Part shown: in pieces, positions 8,287 to 16,315 of the stretch
Layout of the letters: each line of letters begins with the position of its first letter
How positions within the stretch are numbered: the stretch's first letter is position 1
DNA from: Archangium sp.
GTDB taxonomy: Bacteria > Myxococcota > Myxococcia > Myxococcales > Myxococcaceae
DNA: 18,662 bases
Reading direction: 5' to 3'
Assembly (NCBI GenBank): GCA_016793585.1
Contig: JAEUJR010001065.1
Location: 1-18,662 of the forward strand
Translations under genes and position numbers: made by a program
The notes under the pieces: generated by a model
The model's database searches: none
What the model saw: only the letters and a program-made list of their open reading frames with translations
What the model was told of the DNA's origin: nothing

Positions 8287-11280
8287 TCACGCGCTGAGTA
8301 CGCGCTGCAGCACGGCGTAGAGCGCGTCGACGTCGATGGGCTTGGCGAGGTGCTCGACCATGCCCACGGCCAGCGTGCGCGCGCGGTCTTCAGGCATCGC
8401 GTTCGCCGTCATCGCGATGATGGGAGGACACCGGGCGCCCAACCGCTCACGCACGATGCGGGTGGCTTCGAGCCCATCCATCTCGGGCATCTGCACGTCC
8501 ATCAACACCACCTCGAAGTCGGCGTCGGGCGCCATCAGCGCCGCCACGGCCTGGTGCCCGTTCTCGGCGACCGACACCACCATGCGCGCCTTCTGCAGCA
8601 GCGTGCGGCCGAGCAGCTGGTTCACCTTGTTGTCTTCGACCAGCAGCACCCGTCGGCCCGCCAGCGTCGAGGGCACCTCGCGCGTCTTCGTCGACTGCTC
8701 CTTCGCCATCACCTCTCGCAGCGCCTCGGCCGAGGGCGTGCGCAGCGGCCAGCGGAAGGTGAAGGTCGAGCCGGCGCCCGGGGCCGACTCCACCGCGAGC
8801 GCCCCTTCCATCAACTGCGCCAGCTGCCGGCTGATGGCGAGGCCCAGGCCCGTGCCGCCGTAGCGCCGCGTCGTCGAGGCGTCGGCCTGCATGAACGACT
8901 CGAAGAGCCGCCCCGCCTGCTCGGCCGAGATGCCGATGCCCGTGTCGCGCACGCGCATGACGAGCTGCTCCTCCTGCTGCTCCACCACGAGGTCGACCCG
9001 CCCCGCCGAGGTGAACTTGAGCGCGTTCGACAGCAGATTCGACACCACCTGCCGCACGCGCAGCGGGTCGCCCATGATGAACTCGGGCAGCTCGGGAGAG
9101 ACCGACACCCCCAGGTGCAGCCCACGCGACTCGGCCGCCGGCTCGAAGGTGTCGTGCAGGTCACGCAGCAGCACGCGCAGGCGAAACGGCACCGACTCGA
9201 CGACCAGCTTGCCGGCTTCGATTTTCGAGAAGTCGAGAATGTCGTTGATGAGCTCGACGAGGCTGGTGCCCGAGCGGTGAATGAGGGCCAGGTACTCCTT
9301 GAGCCGCGCGCCGTGCTCCTCGTCGAGGCCCAGGCGCGCCAAACCGATGACGGCGTTGAGCGGCGTTCGAATCTCATGCGACATGTTCGCGAGGAACTGG
9401 CTCTTCAGCTCGTTCGCCGTCTTCGCCGCGCGTGAGGCCTCGGCCAGCGTCGCCTGCGCCTGTTGAATCGCCGTCACGTCTCGCGCCGTCATCACCACCC
9501 GCCCGCTCACCGTCGTGGCGGGCAGCTCGGTGCCGTTGAAGAGCAGCGCACGCCGGCCCTGCCCGTCGAAGAGCGGCTCGAGCGGCCAGTCGGTCACCTG
9601 CCCCTTCGCGCGTACCTGCTCGAAGAACACACGCGCCGACTCGGGCTCTGTGAAGAGCGTGTGAAACGGCGCGCTCATCAGCTCGTCGCGCGTGCGGTGC
9701 AGCAGCTGCTCGGTGGCGCGGTTCACGTCGGTGATGCGGCCCGCGGCGTCGAGCGTCAACAGCGGGTCGAGGTTCGCCTCGACCAGGCTGCGCGTGTAGG
9801 CCGACTCGGCGGCGAGGCGGTCTTCGGCGACGCGACGGTGGGTGATGTCGAGGGCCGCCGCGACGATGGTGTCGGCGTCGATGGCGAAGCTGGCGCTGCG
9901 AAACCACTGCCCCGTGCGCGCGACGAACGACTCGAGAATCAGCGGCCGACCAGCGAAGGTCTCGTCACTGTGGTCGATGTGCTGGCGCATCGCGCCTTCG
10001 GGCGCCAGGGCGCGCATCGGCTGCCCGACGAACCGCTCGAACGCGAGCCCGAAGTTTCGGCGGCCCTCGGCGTTCGACGCGCGCAACACCCAGTCGACGA
10101 CGCGGCCCTGCTCGTCGCGCGTCACCGTGAAGACCGACAGCTCTTCACCGAGGTTCTCGAAGAGGGTGCGGTACCGCAGCTCGCTCGCGCGCAACGCCGC
10201 GTCGGCCGCGTCGCGTTCGCGCTCGGCGACCACCTTCGCGCTGACGTCGCGCCCGACCAGCAGCCACCCGCCCTCGGCGCTGCTTTCGGCGAGCGGCCCC
10301 ATCGAGACGTCGAGCTCGACCCAGGCGTCGACGCGCCGCAACCGCGCCCGGAAGCGCACCGGCCTCCGCTCGAGCAGCTGCGCCTGCGCCTGGGCCCACG
10401 AGGCATCGGGGAACTCGAGCTGGAAGCAGGCGAAGAAGTCTCGGCCGAGCACCTCCCTGCGCGACGCGCCGGTCATCGCCTCGGCGCGGCCCGTGAACTC
10501 GGTGACGACGAAGGCGTCGGTGGTGACGATGACGGCGTCGTCCATCGAGGTGACGAGGCTCGCCAGCAGCCGCTGGTCGTGCTCGAGGCGCCGCCTCGAG
10601 GTGAGGTCGGTGACGAGGCTGTGCGTGTACTGGCTGCTGCCGATGCTGAACGGCCGGGCGCTGACCTCGACGGGAAACTCGGAGCCATCTCGCCGGCGGT
10701 GCACCGTCTCGAAGTGAAGGCTCCGGTCGAGGGCCTCTGAGAGCTGCTCCCGCAGGGTCGGCAGCGACGAAGGCGCGCGCAGGTCTCGTATGTTGAGGCG
10801 CAAGAGCTCGTCTCGCGAGTAGCCGTACACCTCGCAGGCGCGGTCGTTGACGCTGACGAGCGCGCCCTCTGGCCCGACGACGAGCTCGAGCTCGTTCATG
10901 CGCTGGCCGAGGTCGCTGAGGCGCGCTTCGTCGAGCGCCCGCTTCGTCTCTCGTTCGTCGTCGAGCGGCCTGGCGATGCCAACGATGGCGACGGGCACGC
11001 CCGACTCGTCTCGCTGCAGCGCCAGGGCCGTCGAGACCACCAGCCGCCGCCCATCTTTCCGCAGGCGCACCGCCTCGATGGTCACCGCCTGCCGCTCACG
11101 CAACGCGGCGACCAGCCCCTCGAAGTCTGCCGCCGCGACCCAGGGCGAGACGAGCTCGTACACCCGCCGGCCCACCGCCTCGTCGCGTGACCAGCCATAG
11201 AGCGCCTGCGCTCCGGTCGACCACTCGCGAACGACGTGGTCGAAGCCAACCGTGATGATGGCGGGCAGGGGAGCGGTCAT
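8287..11280 (-). CDS. Soluble hybrid sensor histidine kinase with five PAS domains and a receiver domain
   Basis: 997 aa from the ATG at 11280 (MTAPLPAIITVGFDHVVREW). The frame is open 27 codons further but the extra residues are Arg/Gly-rich and not domain-like. No transmembrane segment or signal peptide, so it senses in the cytoplasm. Five consecutive PAS-like modules occupy roughly 5-110, 122-235, 240-355, 370-490 and 500-610. The HisKA domain has NMSHEIRTPLNAVIGLA with phospho-acceptor His635. The HATPase domain has N-box NLLSNALKF, G1 DTGIGI, an F-box-like region and G2 GTGLGL. The C-terminal receiver domain (about 876-995) has VEDN, Asp928 in MDVQMPEMDG and the conserved Lys in HLAKPID. 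All catalytic residues are present. There is no histidine phosphotransfer domain, so output must go through a separate protein. A YebC-family gene lies 111 bp upstream on the same strand. Confidence 0.95.
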   Translation of the reverse strand: MTAPLPAIITVGFDHVVREWSTGAQALYGWSRDEAVGRRVYELVSPWVAAADFEGLVAALRERQAVTIEAVRLRKDGRRLVVSTALALQRDESGVPVAIVGIARPLDDERETKRALDEARLSDLGQRMNELELVVGPEGALVSVNDRACEVYGYSRDELLRLNIRDLRAPSSLPTLREQLSEALDRSLHFETVHRRRDGSEFPVEVSARPFSIGSSQYTHSLVTDLTSRRRLEHDQRLLASLVTSMDDAVIVTTDAFVVTEFTGRAEAMTGASRREVLGRDFFACFQLEFPDASWAQAQAQLLERRPVRFRARLRRVDAWVELDVSMGPLAESSAEGGWLLVGRDVSAKVVAERERDAADAALRASELRYRTLFENLGEELSVFTVTRDEQGRVVDWVLRASNAEGRRNFGLAFERFVGQPMRALAPEGAMRQHIDHSDETFAGRPLILESFVARTGQWFRSASFAIDADTIVAAALDITHRRVAEDRLAAESAYTRSLVEANLDPLLTLDAAGRITDVNRATEQLLHRTRDELMSAPFHTLFTEPESARVFFEQVRAKGQVTDWPLEPLFDGQGRRALLFNGTELPATTVSGRVVMTARDVTAIQQAQATLAEASRAAKTANELKSQFLANMSHEIRTPLNAVIGLARLGLDEEHGARLKEYLALIHRSGTSLVELINDILDFSKIEAGKLVVESVPFRLRVLLRDLHDTFEPAAESRGLHLGVSVSPELPEFIMGDPLRVRQVVSNLLSNALKFTSAGRVDLVVEQQEEQLVMRVRDTGIGISAEQAGRLFESFMQADASTTRRYGGTGLGLAISRQLAQLMEGALAVESAPGAGSTFTFRWPLRTPSAEALREVMAKEQSTKTREVPSTLAGRRVLLVEDNKVNQLLGRTLLQKARMVVSVAENGHQAVAALMAPDADFEVVLMDVQMPEMDGLEATRIVRERLGARCPPIIAMTANAMPEDRARTLAVGMVEHLAKPIDVDALYAVLQRVLSA

Positions 11281-11391
11281 ACCGAGGTGGATCGTAACGG
11301 CCCCGCTCCGCCTCGCCGCGCCTCTGCGGCCCCCGATGCGACCGGACCTGCCCTGCATCAAGCGGAACGCATGACCTGCCTCAAGCGAGGG

Positions 11392-12087
11392 CTACTTCAG
11401 GCCCACGAAGAGCGTCTGCACGTCGTCGTCTTCGTCCAGCTCCTGCAGGAACTCGTCGACTTCGGCGCGGTGCTCGGGCGCGACGGTGACAGGGTTCTTC
11501 GCGCGCCAGACGAGGGCGGCCGACTCCACCTTCCACCCGGCCGACTCGAGGGCCTTGCGAACGGCGTCGAGGTCGGTGGGCGCCGTGTAGAAGTGGGTGA
11601 CGCCTTCGTCTCCGGGCTCGAGGTCTTGCGCGCCGGCTTCGATGGCGACGGTCTCGGCGTCGGCGCCTGCGGGGCCGGTCGCGTCGATGGCGCCGAGGCG
11701 GTCGAAGTCCCACGAGACGGCGCCCGTCGCAGCAATCTGCCCGAGGCGGAAACACTGGCGCACGTTGGCGGCGGTGCGCGTGCGGTTGTCGGTGAGGCAC
11801 TCGACGATGACGGGCACCCGGTGCGGGCCGAAGCCCTCGTAGGTGACGAGCTCGTAGTTCACCTGCTCGTCGAGCAGCCCGGCGCCCTTCTTGATGACAC
11901 GCTCGAGCGTGTCTTTCGTCATGTTCACCTTCTTCGCGTACTCGATGGCGAGGCGCAGGCGCGCGTTGCTCGACGGGTCAGCCCCGGCCTTCGCCGCGAT
12001 GAGCACCTCCTTCGCGGCCTTGCTCAGCAGCTTCGCTTTCGCCTTCGAGTTGGCCTCGCGGCCCTTCTGCTTCCATTGCGCGCCCAT
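11392..12087 (-). CDS. YebC/PmpR (TACO1) family protein
   Basis: 231 aa. The N-terminus MGAQWKQKGREANSKAKAKL replaces the MAGHSKWANI-type start of canonical YebC and matches the shorter-start subgroup that also includes YeeN-like proteins. Family features are clear: NARLRLAIEYAKKVNMTKDTLERVIKKGAG, YEGFGPHRVPVIVECLTDNRTRTAANVR, GAVSWDFDR and the acidic C-terminus LDEDDDVQTLFVGL. Length is normal. Bacterial members were first annotated as DNA-binding regulators; mitochondrial TACO1 and some bacterial YebC proteins act in translation, and polyproline stalls have been reported as their target. Which role applies here is open. Because the subgroup differs from canonical YebC, a second paralogue elsewhere in the genome is likely. 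No obvious ribosome binding site. It is divergent from the gene at 12165. Confidence 0.95.
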   Translation of the reverse strand: MGAQWKQKGREANSKAKAKLLSKAAKEVLIAAKAGADPSSNARLRLAIEYAKKVNMTKDTLERVIKKGAGLLDEQVNYELVTYEGFGPHRVPVIVECLTDNRTRTAANVRQCFRLGQIAATGAVSWDFDRLGAIDATGPAGADAETVAIEAGAQDLEPGDEGVTHFYTAPTDLDAVRKALESAGWKVESAALVWRAKNPVTVAPEHRAEVDEFLQELDEDDDVQTLFVGLK

Positions 12088-12164
12088 GCGGCTGGATTAC
12101 CCCGTGCGATTTGCCCGAGTCGATTTTTCTGCACGGTGCGCGCGTTCGGTGTGTCTTCGACGCC

Positions 12165-12680
12165 ATGCCCCTCTCAGCCCTCATTGACCATGTCGGGAAG
12201 CTCACCATCGTGCAGGTGCTCGGCGACGCCGAGGCGTTCGTGTTCGACTTCGCGAAGCTGTCACCACAGCGCCAGGCCGAGCTCGTCAGCCACCACCTCG
12301 CCGCGTTCGACACACGCAAGCGGGCCGAGGGCAAAGCGGGCTGGGCAGCGGAGTTCGTGCCGTTCGCGCTGCTGGGCCACTCGATGCCGCCGGCCATTCT
12401 CGGGCGCGTCGACTTGAGCGCTCCGCACGAAGGCGTGCTGCTGTGCCACCTGAAGACGGGAGCGCTGCTCTACGCGCCGTCGAAGGCCGACGGGCAGCTG
12501 GTGCTGATGGGCACGGCGCCCGACATGCTCGAGCCGAAGGCGTCATTCCTCGCTGACGTCTTCGACCCGAACGCGCAGAGCTACGCGTACGAGGTCGACC
12601 GCAGCGACTGTGAAGGCTTCACGGTGGGCGAAATCGAGACGCTGATGACGATGGCCGGTGGAGAACTGACGCGCATCTGA
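12165..12680 (+). CDS. Hypothetical 171-aa cytoplasmic protein
   Basis: The ATG at 12165 (MPLSALIDHVGKLTIVQ) is preferred over an in-frame TTG at 12111, because the TTG extension overlaps the probable promoter region of the divergent YebC-family gene. No signal peptide or membrane segment. The protein alternates hydrophobic strands (LTIVQVLGDAEAFVFDF, GVLLCHLKTGALLYAP, QLVLMGTAP) with helices. The pattern of a mid-protein PFALLGHS followed by strands G-V-L-L-C...G-A-L-L-Y is faintly like SUKH/SMI1-type immunity folds, but this is only a resemblance and I do not assign it. Codon use is normal. The lipoprotein gene follows 46 bp later on the same strand and could be co-transcribed. Confidence 0.78.
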   Translation: MPLSALIDHVGKLTIVQVLGDAEAFVFDFAKLSPQRQAELVSHHLAAFDTRKRAEGKAGWAAEFVPFALLGHSMPPAILGRVDLSAPHEGVLLCHLKTGALLYAPSKADGQLVLMGTAPDMLEPKASFLADVFDPNAQSYAYEVDRSDCEGFTVGEIETLMTMAGGELTRI

Positions 12681-12726
12681 CGTCGATTTCGTGAAGCTCG
12701 GTCGGAGTCGCGACACCAGCGGCGGC

Positions 12727-14091
12727 ATGCGCTCTCTTCTGTGCGGGCTGCTGCTGCTGTCGGGGTGCTGGTCTCCCCTGCTCTTCGTCGACGACGACCT
12801 GCTGCCCGTGAACCGTGGCCCGGGCGCTGCGGGTGGTGGTGCGGCCATGACGGCCGGTGGCACCGCGATGATGGGCGGCGGGAGCGCGATGGGCGGAGGC
12901 CGCGCCACCCGCGATGGTGGAGTGCCCTTCGACGCCACGCCCGTGCTCGCGCCCGTGTCGGGCCCGCTGCCCGCGTCGTGCACGAGCGACCGCGACCCCA
13001 TCAATGCTGCGCTGCGCGGGGGCATTCCACTCGACGCGGGCTGCGGGAACACCTGCCTCTACGCGGTGACCGAGACGTCGTTGCAGCTGGTGTGGCGCTC
13101 GGGGCTGGGCCCGTCGGCCGAAGTCCTCTGGTTCCCTGTCGAGGGAGGCCTCGGCCCCGACTTCGTCGTCTTCACCTCGTACCGGACCGACACACCTCGC
13201 CGCCGGCTGGTGGCGAAGGCCCTGCGCAGTGACACGCTGTTCGAGCTGCAGCCCGTCGGCAACGGCAACGTCTCGGTGAGCGGCGTCTGGTTTCAGGGAG
13301 CGTTCCACTACGTGGTGACGGAGTCGGCGGCGGTGGCGAACGCGCGGCGCACGTCGACGTTGCGCGTGTGGAGCCCCGAGAGGGTCGGCGGCTCGCAGGT
13401 CGTCGCGGCCCTGCCCACGCCCCTCACCGCCGGCTTCGGCATCAACTCCCTCACCGCGTCGGCGTACCTGCTCGCGTTGGAGGACGGGCTCTATCGCGTG
13501 CCGTTGTTCGGCGTGAACCAGGTCGCCACGCGCGTCGTCGCGGTGCGTGACGTGACCGCGTTGACCGTCACCGACACCGGGCCTTTCGCGTACGCGACGC
13601 GGAGCGAAGCGGGCAGCCGCTCCATCGTCTCGGGCGACTTCGGTGCGACGGTGCAGACGCGCGTGCTGACGACCGAGCTCGGCGCCAAGACGCTGGGCGT
13701 GCTCGACTTCGACCGGCTGGTCTCGCTCGATGACGACGGCGTGTGGGTGCTCGACCGTCAGGGCGTCGCGACACCGACGCTGCTCTACGGCCAGCGCGAC
13801 GCTCTGCAGGGGCACCGCATGGTGTCGGGCCTGGTGGTCGAGCCCTTCAACGGCAGCCGCGTGTGGGTCGGCGAAATCTGTCGCTTCGACGCCGACGCAC
13901 CGGGCTTCGGTACGGTGAAGCTCGAGCTTCCGTCACGGCCTGGCGCCGTGCCCTCGCGCCCCGGCGCGGCGACGTGGGTGACGGGAACGCCCGAGTGGCC
14001 GTGGAGAACGCCGGTGCTCGACTCCAGCTGGGAGCGACAGCAGCGCGACGGCCTCTTCGGCGCGTTCCTCGTGAGCGTCACCGCTTCTTGA
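12727..14091 (+). CDS. Predicted lipoprotein with Gly/Ala/Met linker, unknown function
   Basis: 454 aa from the ATG at 12727; an in-frame GTG at 12691 would add 12 residues before the signal. MRSLLCGLLLLSGCWSP is a clear type II signal with lipobox LSGC and lipidated Cys14. It is followed by a low-complexity Gly/Ala/Met linker (about 32-65), similar in style to the stalks of the other lipoproteins here but without an exact DNA repeat. The remaining roughly 380 residues contain many short alternating beta strands with Asp-Gly turns (LVSLDDDGVWVLDRQG, LLALEDGLYRVPL), suggesting a beta-propeller built of about 45-residue blades. Cysteines at SCTSD, GCGNTC and ICRF could pair. No specific family recognised. 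Likely on the outer membrane. A possible broken antisense gene meets its 3' end. Confidence 0.85.
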   Translation: MRSLLCGLLLLSGCWSPLLFVDDDLLPVNRGPGAAGGGAAMTAGGTAMMGGGSAMGGGRATRDGGVPFDATPVLAPVSGPLPASCTSDRDPINAALRGGIPLDAGCGNTCLYAVTETSLQLVWRSGLGPSAEVLWFPVEGGLGPDFVVFTSYRTDTPRRRLVAKALRSDTLFELQPVGNGNVSVSGVWFQGAFHYVVTESAAVANARRTSTLRVWSPERVGGSQVVAALPTPLTAGFGINSLTASAYLLALEDGLYRVPLFGVNQVATRVVAVRDVTALTVTDTGPFAYATRSEAGSRSIVSGDFGATVQTRVLTTELGAKTLGVLDFDRLVSLDDDGVWVLDRQGVATPTLLYGQRDALQGHRMVSGLVVEPFNGSRVWVGEICRFDADAPGFGTVKLELPSRPGAVPSRPGAATWVTGTPEWPWRTPVLDSSWERQQRDGLFGAFLVSVTAS

Positions 14092-14259
14092 GGCTCGAGC
14101 GCCTTCTCGTCGCCCAGCGCGCGCAACATCGCCACGTCTTCAATCAGGTACGTGCTGAGGTGCGCGTGCTCGGGCGCCCGTCGTCAGAGGCCCGTGGGTG
14201 GTGCAGAACGTACCGGGGGGACAGGCAGCTGACACCACGAGCAGCAGGGCGTGGAGCAT
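14092..14259 (-). pseudogene. Possible frameshifted remnant of a small secreted protein
   Basis: On the minus strand an ATG at 14259 opens MLHALLLVVSAACPPGTFC, a signal-like N-terminus, then THGPLTT, and stops after 39 codons. In the next frame the sequence continues in a protein-like way (APEHAHLSTYLIEDVAMLRA, then LGDEKALEPQEA) into the convergent lipoprotein gene. A single indel near 14165-14180, within a G/C-rich run, would join the two. The true 3' end is unclear. It may be a decayed gene, a sequencing error or coincidence. Confidence 0.33.
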
Positions 14260-14312
14260 GCGCGTGACCTTACGCCACTCACCACCGGCCATCGGGTAGC
14301 GTCACCCCGGCC

Positions 14313-15611
14313 ATGGAGCTGCCGCGGTTGATTGACCGGTACCGGCTGGAGTCTCGCCTCGGGGCAGGCGGCATGGGCGTCGTGTTTCGCGCCGTCGACG
14401 TGCCGGCGAATCGGCAGGTGGCCGTGAAGCTGCTGCGCCCCGAGTACCAGGGCCACGAAGCCGCCCTGCGCTTCAACCGCGAGATGAAGCACACCGCGCG
14501 GCTGACGCACCCGAACATCGTGAAGGTGCTCGACCTCGGCAAGACGAAGGAGGGCGAGCTGTACTTCGTCATGGAGCTGCTCGACGGCGACTCGTTGTCG
14601 GCGGTGCTGCGCCGCGAAGGCACGCTGTCGGCGGAGCGCGTGGTGAGTCTGGCCGTGCAGGTCTGTGCGGCGCTGCAGGCGGCTCACGCGGCCGGCATCG
14701 TTCACCGCGACATCAAGCCAGCGAACCTCGTGCTCATTCCCCGCGCGGGCCAGAGCGAGCTCGTGAAGGTGCTCGACTTCGGCATCGCGCGCTCCCTCGG
14801 AGAAGAGACCGAGCTCACCCGCACCGGCCTCGTCGTCGGCACGACGGAGTACCTCGCGCCCGAGCAGATTCTCGGCCAGCAGTACGACGGCCGCGCAGAC
14901 CTGTACGCGCTCGGCGTCACGCTCTTTCGCGCGCTCACCGGCACGCCGCTGTTCCCGCAGGCGACCGACAGCGCGTCATTGCTGTACCACCAGGTGAACG
15001 CACGGCCCGACCTGCTCACCGAGCGCGCCCCTTCGGCCGACATCCCTCCAGCGCTCGAGCGCGTGGTGTTGCGTTGTCTGCGCAAGGACCCGACGGAGCG
15101 CTACCAGAGCGCCGCCGAGCTCGCCGAGGCGCTCGAGGCCTCCCGACAGGGCACGGGGCTCGTCGATGACGTCGAGGTCGAGCAGGCGGGGTTTCGCAGG
15201 TGCGCAGTGTGCGAGGTCGACAACTCGGGCTTCGCGACCGAGTGCGCGCACTGCGGCAGCCGCCTCGACACACCCGAGCAGCGGCTCTTCATGCGGCAGT
15301 ACCTGTCGGCGAAGGCGGCACCACAGCCGAGCGCGCCACATCAGGTCGTGCCGCCTGCCTCGACCATCGAACCGGCAGTGAGCGTCTCGGTGCAATCGCA
15401 GCGCGAGCCGCCCGCGCGCTCCCTGGGGCCGCTCACCGCGTTGCGGGCGCTGCTCCAGAACCTGTCGGTCGAGGTGTGGAAGCGCGTGCTGGGCTACTCC
15501 GCGCTGGGGCTCGTCAGTCAGTTCTTCTGTCTGTTCGACCCACGCATCGCCGCGAGCCTGGGGGCGCTCGCCTTCCTCGGCGCGCTCGGCTTGTGGGCGC
15601 ACTCGGAGTGA
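14313..15611 (+). CDS. Eukaryote-like Ser/Thr protein kinase with zinc ribbon and hydrophobic tail
   Basis: 432 aa from the ATG at 14313. The kinase domain (about 9-275) is complete: Gly-loop GAGGMGVV at 17-24, ATP-anchoring Lys39 in VAVKLL, HRDIKPANL with catalytic Asp133, DFG with Asp155, and GTTEYLAPEQ for the substrate-binding loop. It should be active in the Hanks/PknB-type class common in myxobacteria. After the kinase comes a four-cysteine zinc ribbon, C297-x2-C300 and C311-x2-C314. Then a Pro/Ser-rich linker leads to a C-terminal hydrophobic stretch (about 392-428, GYSALGLVSQFFCLF and SLGALAFLGALGLW) that probably makes two short membrane segments and tethers the kinase to the inner membrane, cytoplasmic side. 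It lacks PASTA or other extracellular sensor domains. Substrates unknown. The start has no strong ribosome binding site. It converges on the thioredoxin-like gene with stops adjacent at 15611/15612. Confidence 0.95.
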   Translation: MELPRLIDRYRLESRLGAGGMGVVFRAVDVPANRQVAVKLLRPEYQGHEAALRFNREMKHTARLTHPNIVKVLDLGKTKEGELYFVMELLDGDSLSAVLRREGTLSAERVVSLAVQVCAALQAAHAAGIVHRDIKPANLVLIPRAGQSELVKVLDFGIARSLGEETELTRTGLVVGTTEYLAPEQILGQQYDGRADLYALGVTLFRALTGTPLFPQATDSASLLYHQVNARPDLLTERAPSADIPPALERVVLRCLRKDPTERYQSAAELAEALEASRQGTGLVDDVEVEQAGFRRCAVCEVDNSGFATECAHCGSRLDTPEQRLFMRQYLSAKAAPQPSAPHQVVPPASTIEPAVSVSVQSQREPPARSLGPLTALRALLQNLSVEVWKRVLGYSALGLVSQFFCLFDPRIAASLGALAFLGALGLWAHSE

Positions 15612-16124
15612 TCAGAGCTTCTTGATCAAGTCATCGAGGTGCTCGAGCTCGAGGCCTTCGACCTTCGCGACCAGCTTCTGCTTCGAGTCGATGAGCAGCA
15701 CGGTGCCACCGTAGAAGCGTGACCTGAAGCCGCCCACGACCTTCACCAGCTGGTTGAACTCGACGGGGTTCTCGGGCGGGCTGAGCGAGTACACCGTGTA
15801 CGGCAGCTCGTGCGATTGGCGGAAGCGCTCGGCCTCGGCGACGTTGGAGAAATAGATGGCAGCGAAGGTGGCCTTCGTTTCGTTCGCCTCGTGCCGCTCC
15901 TTGAGCAGCTGCAGCGACTTCTCGCTGAGCGGGTCTCCGGGAATGACCAACGCCAGCACCAGCTTCGGCCGTGGCGCGCGAACGTCGTGCACCTTCACCG
16001 TCGTCTCTGCGTCCAACGAGAGCGAGACGTCGGGAAACTCGGGTGAGCGGAAGCCGAAGTACGCCAGCCCACCGAAGACCGCGACGATGCCGGCGATGGC
16101 CAGATACTCTCGTTTGTTTTCCAT
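15612..16124 (-). CDS. Membrane-anchored thioredoxin-fold-like protein lacking cysteines
   Basis: 170 aa from the ATG at 16124 (MENKREYLAIAGIVAVFGGL). The frame is open far upstream but that part is out-of-frame shadow of the Cys-rich gene. Residues 7-24 form one transmembrane helix, so the rest is probably periplasmic. The soluble part reads like a thioredoxin/peroxiredoxin fold: first strands to about 50, KLVLALVIPGDPLSEKSLQLLKE where a CxxC would lie, a second alpha/beta unit (TFAAIYFSNVAEAERFRQ), then YGGTVLLIDSKQKLVAKVEG and a final helix. There is no cysteine anywhere, and the usual cis-proline position appears as GGT. It therefore cannot do thiol redox chemistry and may be a binding or scaffold version. 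Its stop abuts the kinase stop. Confidence 0.8.
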   Translation of the reverse strand: MENKREYLAIAGIVAVFGGLAYFGFRSPEFPDVSLSLDAETTVKVHDVRAPRPKLVLALVIPGDPLSEKSLQLLKERHEANETKATFAAIYFSNVAEAERFRQSHELPYTVYSLSPPENPVEFNQLVKVVGGFRSRFYGGTVLLIDSKQKLVAKVEGLELEHLDDLIKKL

Positions 16125-16315
16125 GGGTGCCGCCGCAGCATCGCAGATGCCAACCAGCACGGCTGCGTGAACAGAGGGTTGCAGCGCCGAGGGGCGCGAG
16201 GGGTGGTGCAGCGACTTCCTGTCGGCTGGGCAACCCGTGAAGAACACGTCGAAGGCGGCGAGCCTGCTGCACTCATCGGTGAGGCTGCCAGACTCAGTGT
16301 TCGCGCCGCTCGAGC
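16125..16315. other. Intergenic region, no gene seen
   Basis: 191 bp between the Cys-rich locus and the thioredoxin-like gene, both minus strand. It should contain the leader or promoter of the latter. I see no clear promoter, repeat or terminator. Confidence 0.35.

Noticed and set aside
8032..9435. 467-codon plus-strand frame opposite the hybrid kinase
   Set aside because: It is antisense to a kinase with every catalytic motif intact. The translation is His/Arg/Gln-rich, as expected from a GC-rich shadow frame.
12619..13815. 398-codon minus-strand frame across the lipoprotein at 12727
   Set aside because: The plus strand has a proper lipobox signal and balanced composition. The minus frame is Arg/His/Gln-rich shadow.
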